Positions 53,762-62,819 of a stretch of DNA of 64,000 bases are shown here, piece by piece. The position numbers were made by a program, and so were the translations under genes. The DNA is from Stanieria sp. NIES-3757. Its GTDB lineage: Bacteria; Cyanobacteriota; Cyanobacteriia; Cyanobacteriales; Xenococcaceae. Within the stretch, counting starts at the first letter, position 1. Every line of letters starts with the position of its first letter. The DNA lies in contig AP017375.1 in assembly GCA_002355455.1 (NCBI GenBank), forward strand, positions 5,137,640 to 5,201,639, read 5' to 3'. The notes below the pieces were generated by a model. That model was not told the origin of the DNA, did no database searches, and saw only the letters and a program-made list of their open reading frames with translations.

Positions 53762-54529
53762 ATGTTCTTGAATCAACTAAGATTTAATAATCTTTTGCGA
53801 TATCTATTTTTTTTCTTGGTTTGCTTGACAGGCGTAATTACTTTACAAAGTCATCAATTTAAAACAAATCAAACTCAAACCCGTGATTACTTACAAGAAG
53901 AACAAAATCATCAAATATTACTAACATTTCAGAAATTTTTTCCTGCTGTTGGTTTTGATAATTTAAAAGCAGACTGGATTTTTTTACATTTTGTACAATA
54001 CTTTGGCGACAATCCAGCTAGGGACAAAATTGGATATAGTTTAGTACCAGATTATTTTGAAACTATTGTTAAATACGATCCAAATTTTACACAAGCTTAT
54101 TTAACTCTATCAACCGCCAATACAATATATGCTGGAAAACCCCAACAAACTATAACTTTAATAGAGCAGGTGTTAAATTCAATTTATCCTACAACTTCTT
54201 CTAATAATTTTTTACTTTGGAATGTCAAAGGCTTAGACGAATTATTATTTATTGGCGATAATCAAGCAGCTAGATATTCTTATCAAATGGCAGCACAATG
54301 GGCTAATTTACAAGATAGTAAACACGAAAAAAATCTTGCAGATCGCTATCTTCAAACAGCAAATTTTTTAGCTACTAATCCTGATAATACGGAAGCTCAA
54401 ATTGCTGCTTGGAACATAGTTCTACCTAATCTAAGAGACGCGCAAAACAAACAAGAAGTAATTGATAAAATTAAAGTATTAGAAACCAGATTAAAATCTC
54501 AACAACTAACCACATTTCCAAGTTATTAG
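53762..54529 (+). CDS. Paralogue of the pilin-linked accessory protein
   Basis: A 255-residue protein with one N-terminal transmembrane helix (about 15-31) and a soluble helical domain. It aligns throughout with the protein at 25321: LHFVQYFGDNPARDKIGYSL, LTLSTANTIYAGKPQQTITL, LDELLFIGDNQAARYSYQMA and ATNPDNTEAQIAAWNIV. Identity is moderate, so the duplication is old. It is not next to pilin genes. The function is unknown; helical repeats suggest a scaffold. Translation starts at an ATG with no obvious Shine-Dalgarno. Confidence 0.8.
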   Translation: MFLNQLRFNNLLRYLFFFLVCLTGVITLQSHQFKTNQTQTRDYLQEEQNHQILLTFQKFFPAVGFDNLKADWIFLHFVQYFGDNPARDKIGYSLVPDYFETIVKYDPNFTQAYLTLSTANTIYAGKPQQTITLIEQVLNSIYPTTSSNNFLLWNVKGLDELLFIGDNQAARYSYQMAAQWANLQDSKHEKNLADRYLQTANFLATNPDNTEAQIAAWNIVLPNLRDAQNKQEVIDKIKVLETRLKSQQLTTFPSY

Positions 54530-54583
54530 TTAGACAAAAACAATTAATGGAACTGTTACTTTAAATTATCAATAATTAAACTT

Positions 54584-55030
54584 ATGAATAATATCTTAAT
54601 AGCAATAGATTTTTCTGATCTTACTCCCAAAGTGATCGAGACAGGAGCAAAAATAGCAGCTAGTTTTGGCAGTAAAATTTGGTTAATTCACGTTGCTGCA
54701 CCCGATCCCGATTTTGTAGGATTTGAAACAGGACCCCAAAGTAAAAGAGATTGGCGAGCAAAAACTTTTCGAGAAGAACATCGTCTAATTCAAGCTGAAG
54801 CAGCTACCTTGAGCGATCGCGGTTTGGATGTTACTCCACTTTTGATTCAAGGTGTAACGGTAGAAACTCTCGTTCAAGAAGCAGAAAAATTACAAGCAGA
54901 TTTGATTGTACTCGGTTCTCACGGTCACAACGTTCTTTATAAAACCTTTATGGGTAGTGTTAGTGAAGGTGTACTTACTCAAGCTTCCTGTCCCGTATTA
55001 CTTGTACCAACAAAAATGCTAAATACTTAA
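54584..55030 (+). CDS. Universal stress protein (UspA family)
   Basis: A 148-residue single-domain Usp: ILIAIDFSDLTPKVIETGAK opens the Rossmann-like fold, WLIHVAAPDPDFVGFETGPQ follows, and the nucleotide-binding G-2xG-9xG(S/T) motif appears as GSHGHNVLYKTFMGSVSEGV. So it probably binds ATP. Role in stress survival is inferred from family only. It lies 54 bases after the accessory-protein paralogue on the same strand. Confidence 0.9.
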   Translation: MNNILIAIDFSDLTPKVIETGAKIAASFGSKIWLIHVAAPDPDFVGFETGPQSKRDWRAKTFREEHRLIQAEAATLSDRGLDVTPLLIQGVTVETLVQEAEKLQADLIVLGSHGHNVLYKTFMGSVSEGVLTQASCPVLLVPTKMLNT

Positions 55031-55132
55031 GAGACAGGAATTAAGCACCAGAGAGAAAAAAATTTAAGCTAAATGACTTTTAGTTGTGATAATGGGTTTA
55101 TCTGGAAGAGAATGGGTAAGCTTTCCTAAATT

Positions 55133-56386
55133 ATGACAATTAACAATTCAATTGACTCTCTACTTGAACCTTTTCAGCACTTTGGTGTTAATCTTGGTTT
55201 AACCAGAATCAAAAAATTATTAGCCGATTTAGGTAATCCTCAGCAACAAGTACCGATTATTCATGTAGCAGGAACTAATGGCAAAGGTTCAGTATGTGCT
55301 TATCTTTCTTCGATCTTGACAGCAGCAGGTTATCGAGTAGGACGTTATATTTCTCCCCATTTAATAGATTGGACAGAAAGAATTTGTCTCAACGAACAAC
55401 CAATTTCTTCTGAAGCTTTAATTTCTGTATTACAGGAAATTAAGGCAAAAATTGACCCTAATAGTGAAAGTCCGACTCAGTTTGAAGTAATTACGGCTGC
55501 TGCTTGGTTATATTTTGCTCAATCTCAAGTAGATGTTGCTGTCATGGAGGTAGGTTTAGGAGGAAGATTAGATGCAACCAATGTTTGCGATCGCCCTTTA
55601 GTGAGTGTTATTACTTCAATTAGTAAAGAACATTGGCAACGTTTAGGGCCTACTGTAGCTGATATTGCTAGTGAAAAAGCAGGTATCCTCAAACAAGATT
55701 GTCCTGCGGTGATCGGAATTTTACCACCAGAAGCCCAAACTGTAGTTCAACAAAAAATTAAAACTTTAAATTGTCCTGCGGTTTGGATCGAACCTGCCAC
55801 AGAAATTAAACCAGGATGGGCAAAGTATCAAGACATCGAATATCCTTTACCTTTACTCGGACAGGTACAACTAATTAATTCAGCAATTGCGATCGCTACT
55901 TGTCAAATTCTACAACAACAAGGCTGGCAAATTACCAAAACTGCCATAGTCGAAGGAATGAAAAAGACTCAGTGGTTAGGAAGATTACAATGGACTACTT
56001 GGCAAAATCGTCCTTTATTAATTGATGGCGCGCATAACCCTGCTGCTGCATTGGTTTTAAGGCAATACGTGGATACTTTAAATAAACCTGTAATCTGGAT
56101 CATGGGAATCCTTTCGACTAAAGATCATGAGGATATTTTACAAGCATTACTTAGACCCCAAGACGAACTTCATTTAGTACCCGTTCCCGATCATAGTACC
56201 GCCGAACCACAAGAATTAGCTGCTTTAGCTCAGAAAATTTGTCCTCAATTAAAGCATTGTCACACTTATTCCGATCTCTTTATTGCTTTACAAACTGTTT
56301 GGGATAACACTTCCGACTCTAAACCTTTAGTAATTTTATGCGGTTCTTTATATTTACTAGGATACTTTCTAAAACATTCTCGGTAA
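55133..56386 (+). CDS. folC: Folylpolyglutamate synthase/dihydrofolate synthase
   Basis: A 417-residue Mur-ligase-like enzyme adding glutamates to dihydropteroate and folates. The P-loop is HVAGTNGKGSVCAYLSSIL (about 45-63); GRYISPHLIDWTERI, VAVMEVGLGGRLDATNV and LIDGAHNPAAALVL are the family signatures. The length is normal. It stands alone between the stress protein and a YdcF protein, with heptamer repeats TAACTGA TAACTGA in the 208-base gap after it (about 56551-56568) and a REP-like remnant near 56400. Confidence 0.95.
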   Translation: MTINNSIDSLLEPFQHFGVNLGLTRIKKLLADLGNPQQQVPIIHVAGTNGKGSVCAYLSSILTAAGYRVGRYISPHLIDWTERICLNEQPISSEALISVLQEIKAKIDPNSESPTQFEVITAAAWLYFAQSQVDVAVMEVGLGGRLDATNVCDRPLVSVITSISKEHWQRLGPTVADIASEKAGILKQDCPAVIGILPPEAQTVVQQKIKTLNCPAVWIEPATEIKPGWAKYQDIEYPLPLLGQVQLINSAIAIATCQILQQQGWQITKTAIVEGMKKTQWLGRLQWTTWQNRPLLIDGAHNPAAALVLRQYVDTLNKPVIWIMGILSTKDHEDILQALLRPQDELHLVPVPDHSTAEPQELAALAQKICPQLKHCHTYSDLFIALQTVWDNTSDSKPLVILCGSLYLLGYFLKHSR

Positions 56387-56600
56387 AACTTATCAGTCTA
56401 TAGAGGCGAATAATGGTGTGTTCGTATATCACTTTTCAGTTAGTAGGTAATAAGTCAAAAGTGGAGGAAAAGATCAATGGTGATTATCTTCTACTATACT
56501 GCACTCAACTTGAGCGGGATTTTGCAAAGATATAAACATTACAAAGTAATTGATAACTGATAACTGATCTGATCACTATTCACTGAAATGCCTTTTGCCT

Positions 56601-57392
56601 ATGTTTCTTTTCCTTTCAAAATTATTGCCACTATTTATTTATCCGTTGGGATTGACTTCTATCTTGTTGATAGTAGCTTTAGTGTGTTGGTTTAATCGTT
56701 CTCGTTGGACTCCATTACCAATTTTTTTAGCTTTAATTATCCTTCTTATTGGAAGTAACGCCAGAGTTGCCACTTACTTAGTCAAATCCCTTGAATGGCA
56801 GTATCTTCCCCAACCTCAATTACCTAATGCTGAAGCCATTGTGGTTTTAGGAGGCGCAACTAAAAATCCTGCCAAACCTCGACCAATGGCAGATTTAAAC
56901 GAGCAGGGCGATCGCTTGATTTATGCAGCCAAACTCTATCAAGATGGGTTAGCACCTTTAATGATTCTTTCAGGAGGAAGAATTGAATGGACAGGTAATG
57001 GCAACTCAGAAGCAGCAGATATGGCAGATATTTTAAAAATCGCTGGAATTCCACCTGAAGCCATGATTCTTGAGCCAAATTCTCTCAATACCTATCAAAA
57101 CGCTAGTAATGTTAAACAAATTTTACTCACCAGAGGTATTAAAAAAGTTCTTTTAGTTACCTCAGCAATGCACATGCCACGATCGCTTGCAATTTTCCAA
57201 CATCTTGGGATTGATGCGATCGCAGCACCAACTGATTTTTTGGTGAGCGAACAAGAGGTCAAAAAATCCAACTATACTTTAGAAGCACAAATTCTAAATT
57301 TGCTCCCAGATACTCGATATCTCGATCAGACTACTAAAGCAATTAAGGAATATCTTGGTATCTGGATCTATGGTTTACGGGGTTGGCTATGA
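56601..57392 (+). CDS. YdcF family (ElyC-like) membrane protein
   Basis: A 263-residue protein. Two hydrophobic helices (about 5-28 and 35-55) are followed by the DUF218 fold: AEAIVVLGGATKNPAKPRPM, LMILSGGRIEWTGNG, LEPNSLNTYQNASNV and LLVTSAMHMPRSLAIF. It is longer than the YdcF protein at 7.5 kb and resembles ElyC, linked in Escherichia coli to peptidoglycan and envelope stability; equivalence is not shown. The ATG at 56601 is preferred over a TTG six bases upstream. Its stop lies five bases from the convergent cphB. Confidence 0.86.
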   Translation: MFLFLSKLLPLFIYPLGLTSILLIVALVCWFNRSRWTPLPIFLALIILLIGSNARVATYLVKSLEWQYLPQPQLPNAEAIVVLGGATKNPAKPRPMADLNEQGDRLIYAAKLYQDGLAPLMILSGGRIEWTGNGNSEAADMADILKIAGIPPEAMILEPNSLNTYQNASNVKQILLTRGIKKVLLVTSAMHMPRSLAIFQHLGIDAIAAPTDFLVSEQEVKKSNYTLEAQILNLLPDTRYLDQTTKAIKEYLGIWIYGLRGWL

Positions 57393-57397
57393 TTTTG

Positions 57398-58252
57398 TTA
57401 ACACTTACATTCTCGCTTGCGAAGATCGAAACGATAACCATGAGGTATCACGTGTAGCTTCGCGCCACAAAGTGCTAGAGACTCATCATGTAAAGTTTCA
57501 TCGACATTAGTATGAGTAATGCTAGCAACATCAATAATAGTAATAGCACCTTCGCCAATTACCTCAATCTCATCGCCCTTAACCGCGATCGCGGTATTTT
57601 CATCAATGCCAAATCCTAATACTGCTGGTTGTTGAATTAAAGCTGAGATTAATCTTCCCAATCTTCCCCGTTGAGCAAAGTGTTGATCGATCGCTACTCC
57701 TGGTAAAAAACCCATTCCTGGTTCTAAGGTTACAGTTTCCAGGCGAGGATTAGTTTCTGCTTCTCCTTCTACAATCATGATATCTGGCATCATGGCTGCG
57801 CCTGCACTTGTTCCTGCAACTATTAATCCTTGCTTAAATTTTTCGTGTAGAAGTCGATCCATCTCGGTATCTTTAAGAACATTAGTTACACGAGCTTGAT
57901 CTCCACCAGTAAAAAATACTCCTGTGGTTTCTTTGATCATTTCAAGAAACCGAGGTTCACTAGCATCTTCCCTTCTTTCTGTATCGACAATATCTACTCT
58001 TTCTACACCCAATCTTTCAAAAATATCTCTGTAGTCTGCGCCGACTTCTCCTGGTAAACTTGTCGCCACCGTCATCACGGCTATTTTTGCTCCTCTTCCA
58101 CCAGCGCGACGCACAAACTCTCGCAAAATAGTGCAATCTCCTTCTTTATCTTCTGCACCACCAATAATGATCAGTTGTCCTTGAGAGTTTAATACAGGCG
58201 ATTGTTGTTTAGATTCTTCGTCAGATTGTTCTCTAGCTTTAGCGTTTACCAT
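57398..58252 (-). CDS. cphB: Cyanophycinase
   Basis: A 284-residue serine peptidase of the S51 family that cuts the storage polymer cyanophycin into Arg-Asp dipeptides inside the cell. The nucleophile is in VAGTSAGAAMM; FTGGDQARV and AIDQHFAQRGRLGRL are typical flanking motifs, and LIIGGAEDKEGD starts the fold. The length is normal. cphA, often next to cphB, is not in the window, so the pair is split here or cphA is elsewhere. The C-terminus ends in KRECKC. Confidence 0.95.
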   Translation of the reverse strand: MVNAKAREQSDEESKQQSPVLNSQGQLIIIGGAEDKEGDCTILREFVRRAGGRGAKIAVMTVATSLPGEVGADYRDIFERLGVERVDIVDTERREDASEPRFLEMIKETTGVFFTGGDQARVTNVLKDTEMDRLLHEKFKQGLIVAGTSAGAAMMPDIMIVEGEAETNPRLETVTLEPGMGFLPGVAIDQHFAQRGRLGRLISALIQQPAVLGFGIDENTAIAVKGDEIEVIGEGAITIIDVASITHTNVDETLHDESLALCGAKLHVIPHGYRFDLRKRECKC

Positions 58253-58952
58253 ATACCCTTCCGATATTTTTTATTTATTAATCTAAATAAAACATAATTA
58301 CTTAGAAGGTAATATATTTCTTTAGATGTATTTTTGACTAAAAAATAAAATCCACTAAACGATAGTAGTAATAATTAAAGTATTAGAAATTGATTATAAT
58401 TGCTTTAAAAACGATCCCTTTTTTTTTAAGATTTTTTTTTATTCTATAATTTCTTTAATAAAAACCAAATAATATATAAATTTTATTAATCAAACTCTCA
58501 ATATTGTTCGAGCAATCTTTGCAAATATTTTAAATAACCAGACCAAAACTCAGCTTATAGCGATCGCTATAATACTAGTAGATGCCAACAATCTGAGACG
58601 GATGTTGTTTTAACTTTTCAACTAATCACGTAAGTTGCTAGTTATAGTTGTTTTAAATAAGAATGAAACATTTTTTGGGTGGAAAGCCTTTTATAGCAAG
58701 AAGAGATTGTCTCAATTTAAATTGAAATGACTATATTAAGTGAAGCTCGATTAGGGAGTAAAATTCCCTTCAATAGCATATCAATTGCTGTTATTGAACT
58801 AAAGCTATTTTATTTAATTTGCGATCGCCGAAAGCAATTGGTGACAGTTGTTTATAATTTTTGTAACCGCCTGCTTAACCCGAACTCAGATTAAAAAAGT
58901 TATAGCTGCGTTATGGTTAATTCAGATGTCCTGAAGCAATCGTATCGACCAA
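58253..58952. other. Long intergenic region
   Basis: About 700 bases, AT-rich with long T runs near 58420-58440, a GCGATCGC site at 58561, and the inverted copy of the 97-base repeat at 58640-58737. No convincing frame or RNA gene. The cphB promoter should be at its left end. Confidence 0.6.
58640..58737 (-). repeat. 97-base dispersed repeat, copy 2 (inverted)
   Basis: Reads as the reverse complement of 50792-50888 with about nine differences plus one inserted base by eye. The pair bounds a 7.8-kb segment with seven genes and could support inversion. Confidence 0.85.
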
Positions 58953-59171
58953 ATGATGATGAACAGTAAAGATTTAGCAAAATATATTGAAGATAACGAT
59001 GGTTTGTCCAAACCTTGGTTGTTAGTGCAGTTAAGATTAACCAAATTACAAGAACGAAAACACACTCTTCCACCAGAAGAATATCTCCAACAAATACAAG
59101 ATATCCACGAAGATATGATGAAATTGGGAGAATGGTGGATCGGAATTGAAGATCAAGTCTTTTTCCCTTAA
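58953..59171 (+). CDS. Hypothetical protein, 72 residues
   Basis: A small acidic helical protein: KDLAKYIEDNDGLSKPWLLV, then QLRLTKLQERKHTLPPEEYL and MKLGEWWIGIEDQVFFP at the end. Looks like a conserved cyanobacterial small protein, but I cannot name a family. Three nearby ATG codons (58953, 58956, 58959) make the exact start uncertain. It converges on the VOC gene, both stops sharing TTAA at 59168-59171. Confidence 0.65.
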   Translation: MMMNSKDLAKYIEDNDGLSKPWLLVQLRLTKLQERKHTLPPEEYLQQIQDIHEDMMKLGEWWIGIEDQVFFP

Positions 59172-59539
59172 TTGGCTTGATGCAAAATTAGACGATTCCC
59201 TGCGGGATCGTAAGCATATATTTCTTTGCCATGAGAAGCCGTAATTATTTCTCCTGGTGGAGGATAACCAATCTGATTTAGATGCGCGATCGCATTTTCT
59301 AAATTTTCTACTTCTAAACAAATACTAATACCACTATGAGCAGAGTTATTAAACTCGGACTGATGACTTATTTTTGGGTAAAAAATGCCTAAACGCAATC
59401 CTGGTAATTGAAATTCTCCATAAACATCAGAAATATAAGGCTTAGGTTCTTGAGATAATAATTTTCGATAAAAATCGATTACTTTTTGATATTCTATTGC
59501 TGCTATGGTCACCAAAGCATCGTGACATAAAAAACTCAT
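59168..59539 (-). CDS. VOC (glyoxalase/dioxygenase-like) protein
   Basis: A 123-residue single-chain VOC protein with two beta-alpha-beta-beta-beta halves: IEYQKVIDFYRKLLSQEPKP in the first and SICLEVENLENAIAHLNQIG in the second; it ends with the typical AYDPAGNRLILHQ. A metal site (His/Glu) is possible; the substrate is unknown. The protein probably dimerises. It is convergent with the 72-residue gene. Confidence 0.85.
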   Translation of the reverse strand: MSFLCHDALVTIAAIEYQKVIDFYRKLLSQEPKPYISDVYGEFQLPGLRLGIFYPKISHQSEFNNSAHSGISICLEVENLENAIAHLNQIGYPPPGEIITASHGKEIYAYDPAGNRLILHQAN

Positions 59540-59828
59540 TGTGTCTGTTGCTTCCTAGTTGAATTGTCTTTACTATAATTCTGGTTACATAGCTGAATTA
59601 ATTGAAATTTTCTAAATCCATTTCTCGGTTAATAATTCAACTTTGTTGGTGAGATGCTGTAGCTTTACACATCAATTAAATATATAGATTATTGATTGCT
59701 TTGCTGCTGCTACGCAGTCGCATTTTTTTCTGTTACTTTGGGAGATGTAAAAATGATGAAGCTTTAAAGCGATTGAGACAAACTAGTATGTCCCTATCGT
59801 TTTATTTCCCTTATCTTCCTGATTGCCA

Positions 59829-61010
59829 ATGAACGATTCTCTGCTCAATAATTCTTTGTTTTCTTCTGATTCTGCAATATTTTTGGAAATGTTGAATATT
59901 CCCATTTATTGCAATTTACTGTGGTCAGAACGAGATGCAGCTAAAAATTGCCCTAAAGGAGATCTTAAACTAACCTATAATGCCAAAACGGGATTAATTA
60001 GTAATGCTGCTTACGATCCCAATAAACTAGATTATGACCAAGATTACGAAAATTCTTTACATTATTCGCCTCGTTTTCAACAATATGCTGAATCTTTAGC
60101 ACAAGAATTAGTAGAACGCCATCAACTTCAGCAGAAAGATATTATTGAGATTGGTTGCGGTAAAGGAGATTTTTTGATTTCTCTAGCACAATTGGGTGAT
60201 AATCGTTGTGTTGGCTTCGATCCTACTTATGTTCCAAGAGTAGAACATCAATCTTTTGCTTCACAAGTTCAGTTTATTCAAGATTTTTACTCAGAACGTT
60301 ATCAAGATTATCAAGCAGATTTAATTTGTTGTCGTCATACTCTTGAACACGTCATCGATCCTACTCAAATACTACAACCGTTAAGAAAAGCTATTGGCAA
60401 TCGTACAGATACCATTATTTTTTTTGAAGTTCCTAATGCACTCTACACTTTTCGTCATTTAGCGATTTGGGATTTGATTTACGAGCATTGTTGTTATTAC
60501 GCACCTGCTGCATTTGTTAATGCTTTTATCAATCATGGTTTTGATGTTAAAAACGTTCGCGAAGTTTTTGATGGTCAATTTATTTGTTTAGAAGCAGTAC
60601 CAATTACAGCAGCTATTGGTACTAATCACGGAGAAGTTGAACCTCTTACAGCTTTAGAAGCTGATTTAAATGATTTTACTGACAAATTTGCCGAAAAAAT
60701 AGCATTTTGGACGAAAAAATTGCAAGAATTTGCTGCCAAACAACAAAAAGTAGTGGCTTGGGGTGCAGGTTCTAAAGGTGTTACTTTTCTCAATCTACTC
60801 CAAGACCACAATCAAATTGATTATATTGTTGATCTTAATCCTCGTAAACAAGGCAAATTTGTTGCTGGTAGTGGACAAGAAATCATTGCGCCCGAATTTT
60901 TAAGGGAGTATCAACCCGATGTCATCTTAGTGATGAATGCGATTTACGAAGCGGAAATTAGGCAATTAGTAAGTAACTTGGGTATAGAACCAGAATATAT
61001 CTGTGTTTAA
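59829..61010 (+). CDS. SAM-dependent C-methyltransferase-like protein
   Basis: A 393-residue protein. An N-terminal part (about 20-75; PIYCNLLWSERDAAKNCPKG) recalls the zinc-binding domain of sugar C-methyltransferases but has few cysteines. The class I methyltransferase core follows with SAM motif IIEIGCGKGDFLISLAQLG (about 103-121) and CCRHTLEHVIDP. The C-terminal 130 residues (VVAWGAGSKGVTFLNLL; YIVDLNPRKQGKFVAGSGQE) match the C-methyltransferase tail domain (PF08484). A nucleotide-sugar substrate is likely but unproven, and no sugar genes are nearby. ATG at 59829. Confidence 0.84.
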   Translation: MNDSLLNNSLFSSDSAIFLEMLNIPIYCNLLWSERDAAKNCPKGDLKLTYNAKTGLISNAAYDPNKLDYDQDYENSLHYSPRFQQYAESLAQELVERHQLQQKDIIEIGCGKGDFLISLAQLGDNRCVGFDPTYVPRVEHQSFASQVQFIQDFYSERYQDYQADLICCRHTLEHVIDPTQILQPLRKAIGNRTDTIIFFEVPNALYTFRHLAIWDLIYEHCCYYAPAAFVNAFINHGFDVKNVREVFDGQFICLEAVPITAAIGTNHGEVEPLTALEADLNDFTDKFAEKIAFWTKKLQEFAAKQQKVVAWGAGSKGVTFLNLLQDHNQIDYIVDLNPRKQGKFVAGSGQEIIAPEFLREYQPDVILVMNAIYEAEIRQLVSNLGIEPEYICV

Positions 61011-61058
61011 CTCGGAGAGTCTGAAGATTGGCGAACTCTTTACCAGTGAGTTTCGTCT

Positions 61059-62819
61059 TTACTCAGATACTTCAGATGTAGGAAGTGCCACGGAAAAAGC
61101 AATTACTTTTTCTTCGATTCCTTTTAATTGCAGAGAACTAACTTGTTTGATTTCATGAACTTCTAAACAAACAGCAACTGTGGCAGAGACTAAAATCGTA
61201 TCTGCTGCTGCTGCTTCTTGTAATCGAGAAGCAATATTCACCGCAGTACCGATGGCTGTGTAATCTTTTCTTTGTTTGCCACCAAACATTCCAACTACTG
61301 CGTTACCTTGATGAATACCACAGCGTAGTTGTAGGATGGGAAGATTATCTTTGAGCAAAAGTTTTTTTAATTGCCACTGATGATTAAGCTCTTTAAGGTA
61401 GTGATGCATCTTTTTAGCTGCTGCGATCGCTTTTTGAGCTTGTTCACGAGGAGTTAAACTTTCGGGCGCACCAAATAAAGCCATAATACCATCCCCTAAA
61501 AACTTATCTACTGTACCTCCTTGTTCAAAAACTGCTTTAGCCATTGCTTCGAGATATTCGTTGAGAAATTCAGCCAAACGACGACTACCTAATTGACTCG
61601 ATAACGGAGTAAAACCGACTAAATCAGCAAATAATATAGTTACTCGATGGGGTTCGGGGTTTAAATCTAAAACTAATTCTCCTACCGCAGCTTTATTGAC
61701 AATAGACTCTGGTAAAAAACGTTTTAAAACTGATTCAGTTAGATAGTTATTTAACTCTTTGACTTTTTTTTCTCGTTCGATCAAAAGTTCAGCTTGATGT
61801 TTAGTGGTTTCATAGAGTCGTGCCTGTTGAACTGCGATCGCAGCTTGAGAAGCTACCGCTTCTGCTAGAACTAAATCAGATTTGTGCCACGAACGAGATT
61901 GACTCGATTGTCTTAAAGTAATACTGCCAATAATTTCCCCATCCACTATCAAAGGCACAATTAACAAAGCTTTATTACAAAAATGCCAAGGAAGATCGTA
62001 TCTTGCCATCTCTGGGTGTTTTTGCAAGTCAGCTATGACTACTGGTTTTTGGGTGGCTAAAAGTTTTTGTAAAATGGGGTTATCTGCGATCGCGACAGAA
62101 GATTTGGGTAAGTCTTGTTTAGCTAAAGGATTTGGTTCGTTAGGATTGTATAAACCAACACACTGAACATAGCGATCATCTTTTGTCCATAAAGACAGAG
62201 TGCAACCATCAACTTTTAAAGCTTGTCCTAATTCAGTAGTAATAGCAGTAAAAATTGATTGAGGTTCTAAACTAGAACGAATTGCTGCTGTAATTCGATT
62301 AATTGTTCCTTCTCGCTTTGCCAATGCTTGCATTGCTTCATAGGCAAAAACTTGATAAATCACCAATGCACCTTGACTTGCCATCATTAAGGCTATCTGC
62401 ACTTCTTCTTCTTGCCAAATATGAACTTCTTGACAATGATGTAATGTCAAAACCGCTGTTAAATCTGGCTGATTAATCAGTGGTACAGACATAGTAGAAT
62501 GAATTTTTGCTTCTAGATAAGCTTGCTGTTGTGGAGATAAGTTTTCGACTTTTGATAAAGTTTGAGGAATATCCTCAACTAAGATCATCTCCTCAGTGAT
62601 TTTAACGGTTAATTTTAAAGTTTCTCGTTTGAGCTGTCGATTCGCTTTTTGAAATTGTGCTTGTCGATAAATAAAGTGTTGTTCTAGAGAGTCTTGGGAT
62701 TCACAAATTAATAAAATTGCTAGATCTACTTTAAGAACAATTCCAATAGTATTAACTAAGTTTTGCCCTATTTGTTTGAGATGCAAACGTTGATATTGAT
62801 CGGTTAAAGATTCCAGCAT
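61059..62819 (-). CDS. GAF-GAF class III nucleotide cyclase
   Basis: A 586-residue signalling enzyme. Two GAF domains (about 18-155 and 180-335) precede a short coiled coil and a class III cyclase domain (about 390-575). The metal-binding aspartates are in TILFADLVGFTPL and FLGDGIMALFGAP; KDYTAIGTAVNIASRLQEA holds the purine-reading Lys and Thr typical of bacterial adenylate cyclases. No transmembrane segment, so a soluble sensor of ligand or redox state through GAF. cAMP rather than cGMP is favoured by the KDYT pattern, not proven. Confidence 0.92.
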   Translation of the reverse strand: MLESLTDQYQRLHLKQIGQNLVNTIGIVLKVDLAILLICESQDSLEQHFIYRQAQFQKANRQLKRETLKLTVKITEEMILVEDIPQTLSKVENLSPQQQAYLEAKIHSTMSVPLINQPDLTAVLTLHHCQEVHIWQEEEVQIALMMASQGALVIYQVFAYEAMQALAKREGTINRITAAIRSSLEPQSIFTAITTELGQALKVDGCTLSLWTKDDRYVQCVGLYNPNEPNPLAKQDLPKSSVAIADNPILQKLLATQKPVVIADLQKHPEMARYDLPWHFCNKALLIVPLIVDGEIIGSITLRQSSQSRSWHKSDLVLAEAVASQAAIAVQQARLYETTKHQAELLIEREKKVKELNNYLTESVLKRFLPESIVNKAAVGELVLDLNPEPHRVTILFADLVGFTPLSSQLGSRRLAEFLNEYLEAMAKAVFEQGGTVDKFLGDGIMALFGAPESLTPREQAQKAIAAAKKMHHYLKELNHQWQLKKLLLKDNLPILQLRCGIHQGNAVVGMFGGKQRKDYTAIGTAVNIASRLQEAAAADTILVSATVAVCLEVHEIKQVSSLQLKGIEEKVIAFSVALPTSEVSE

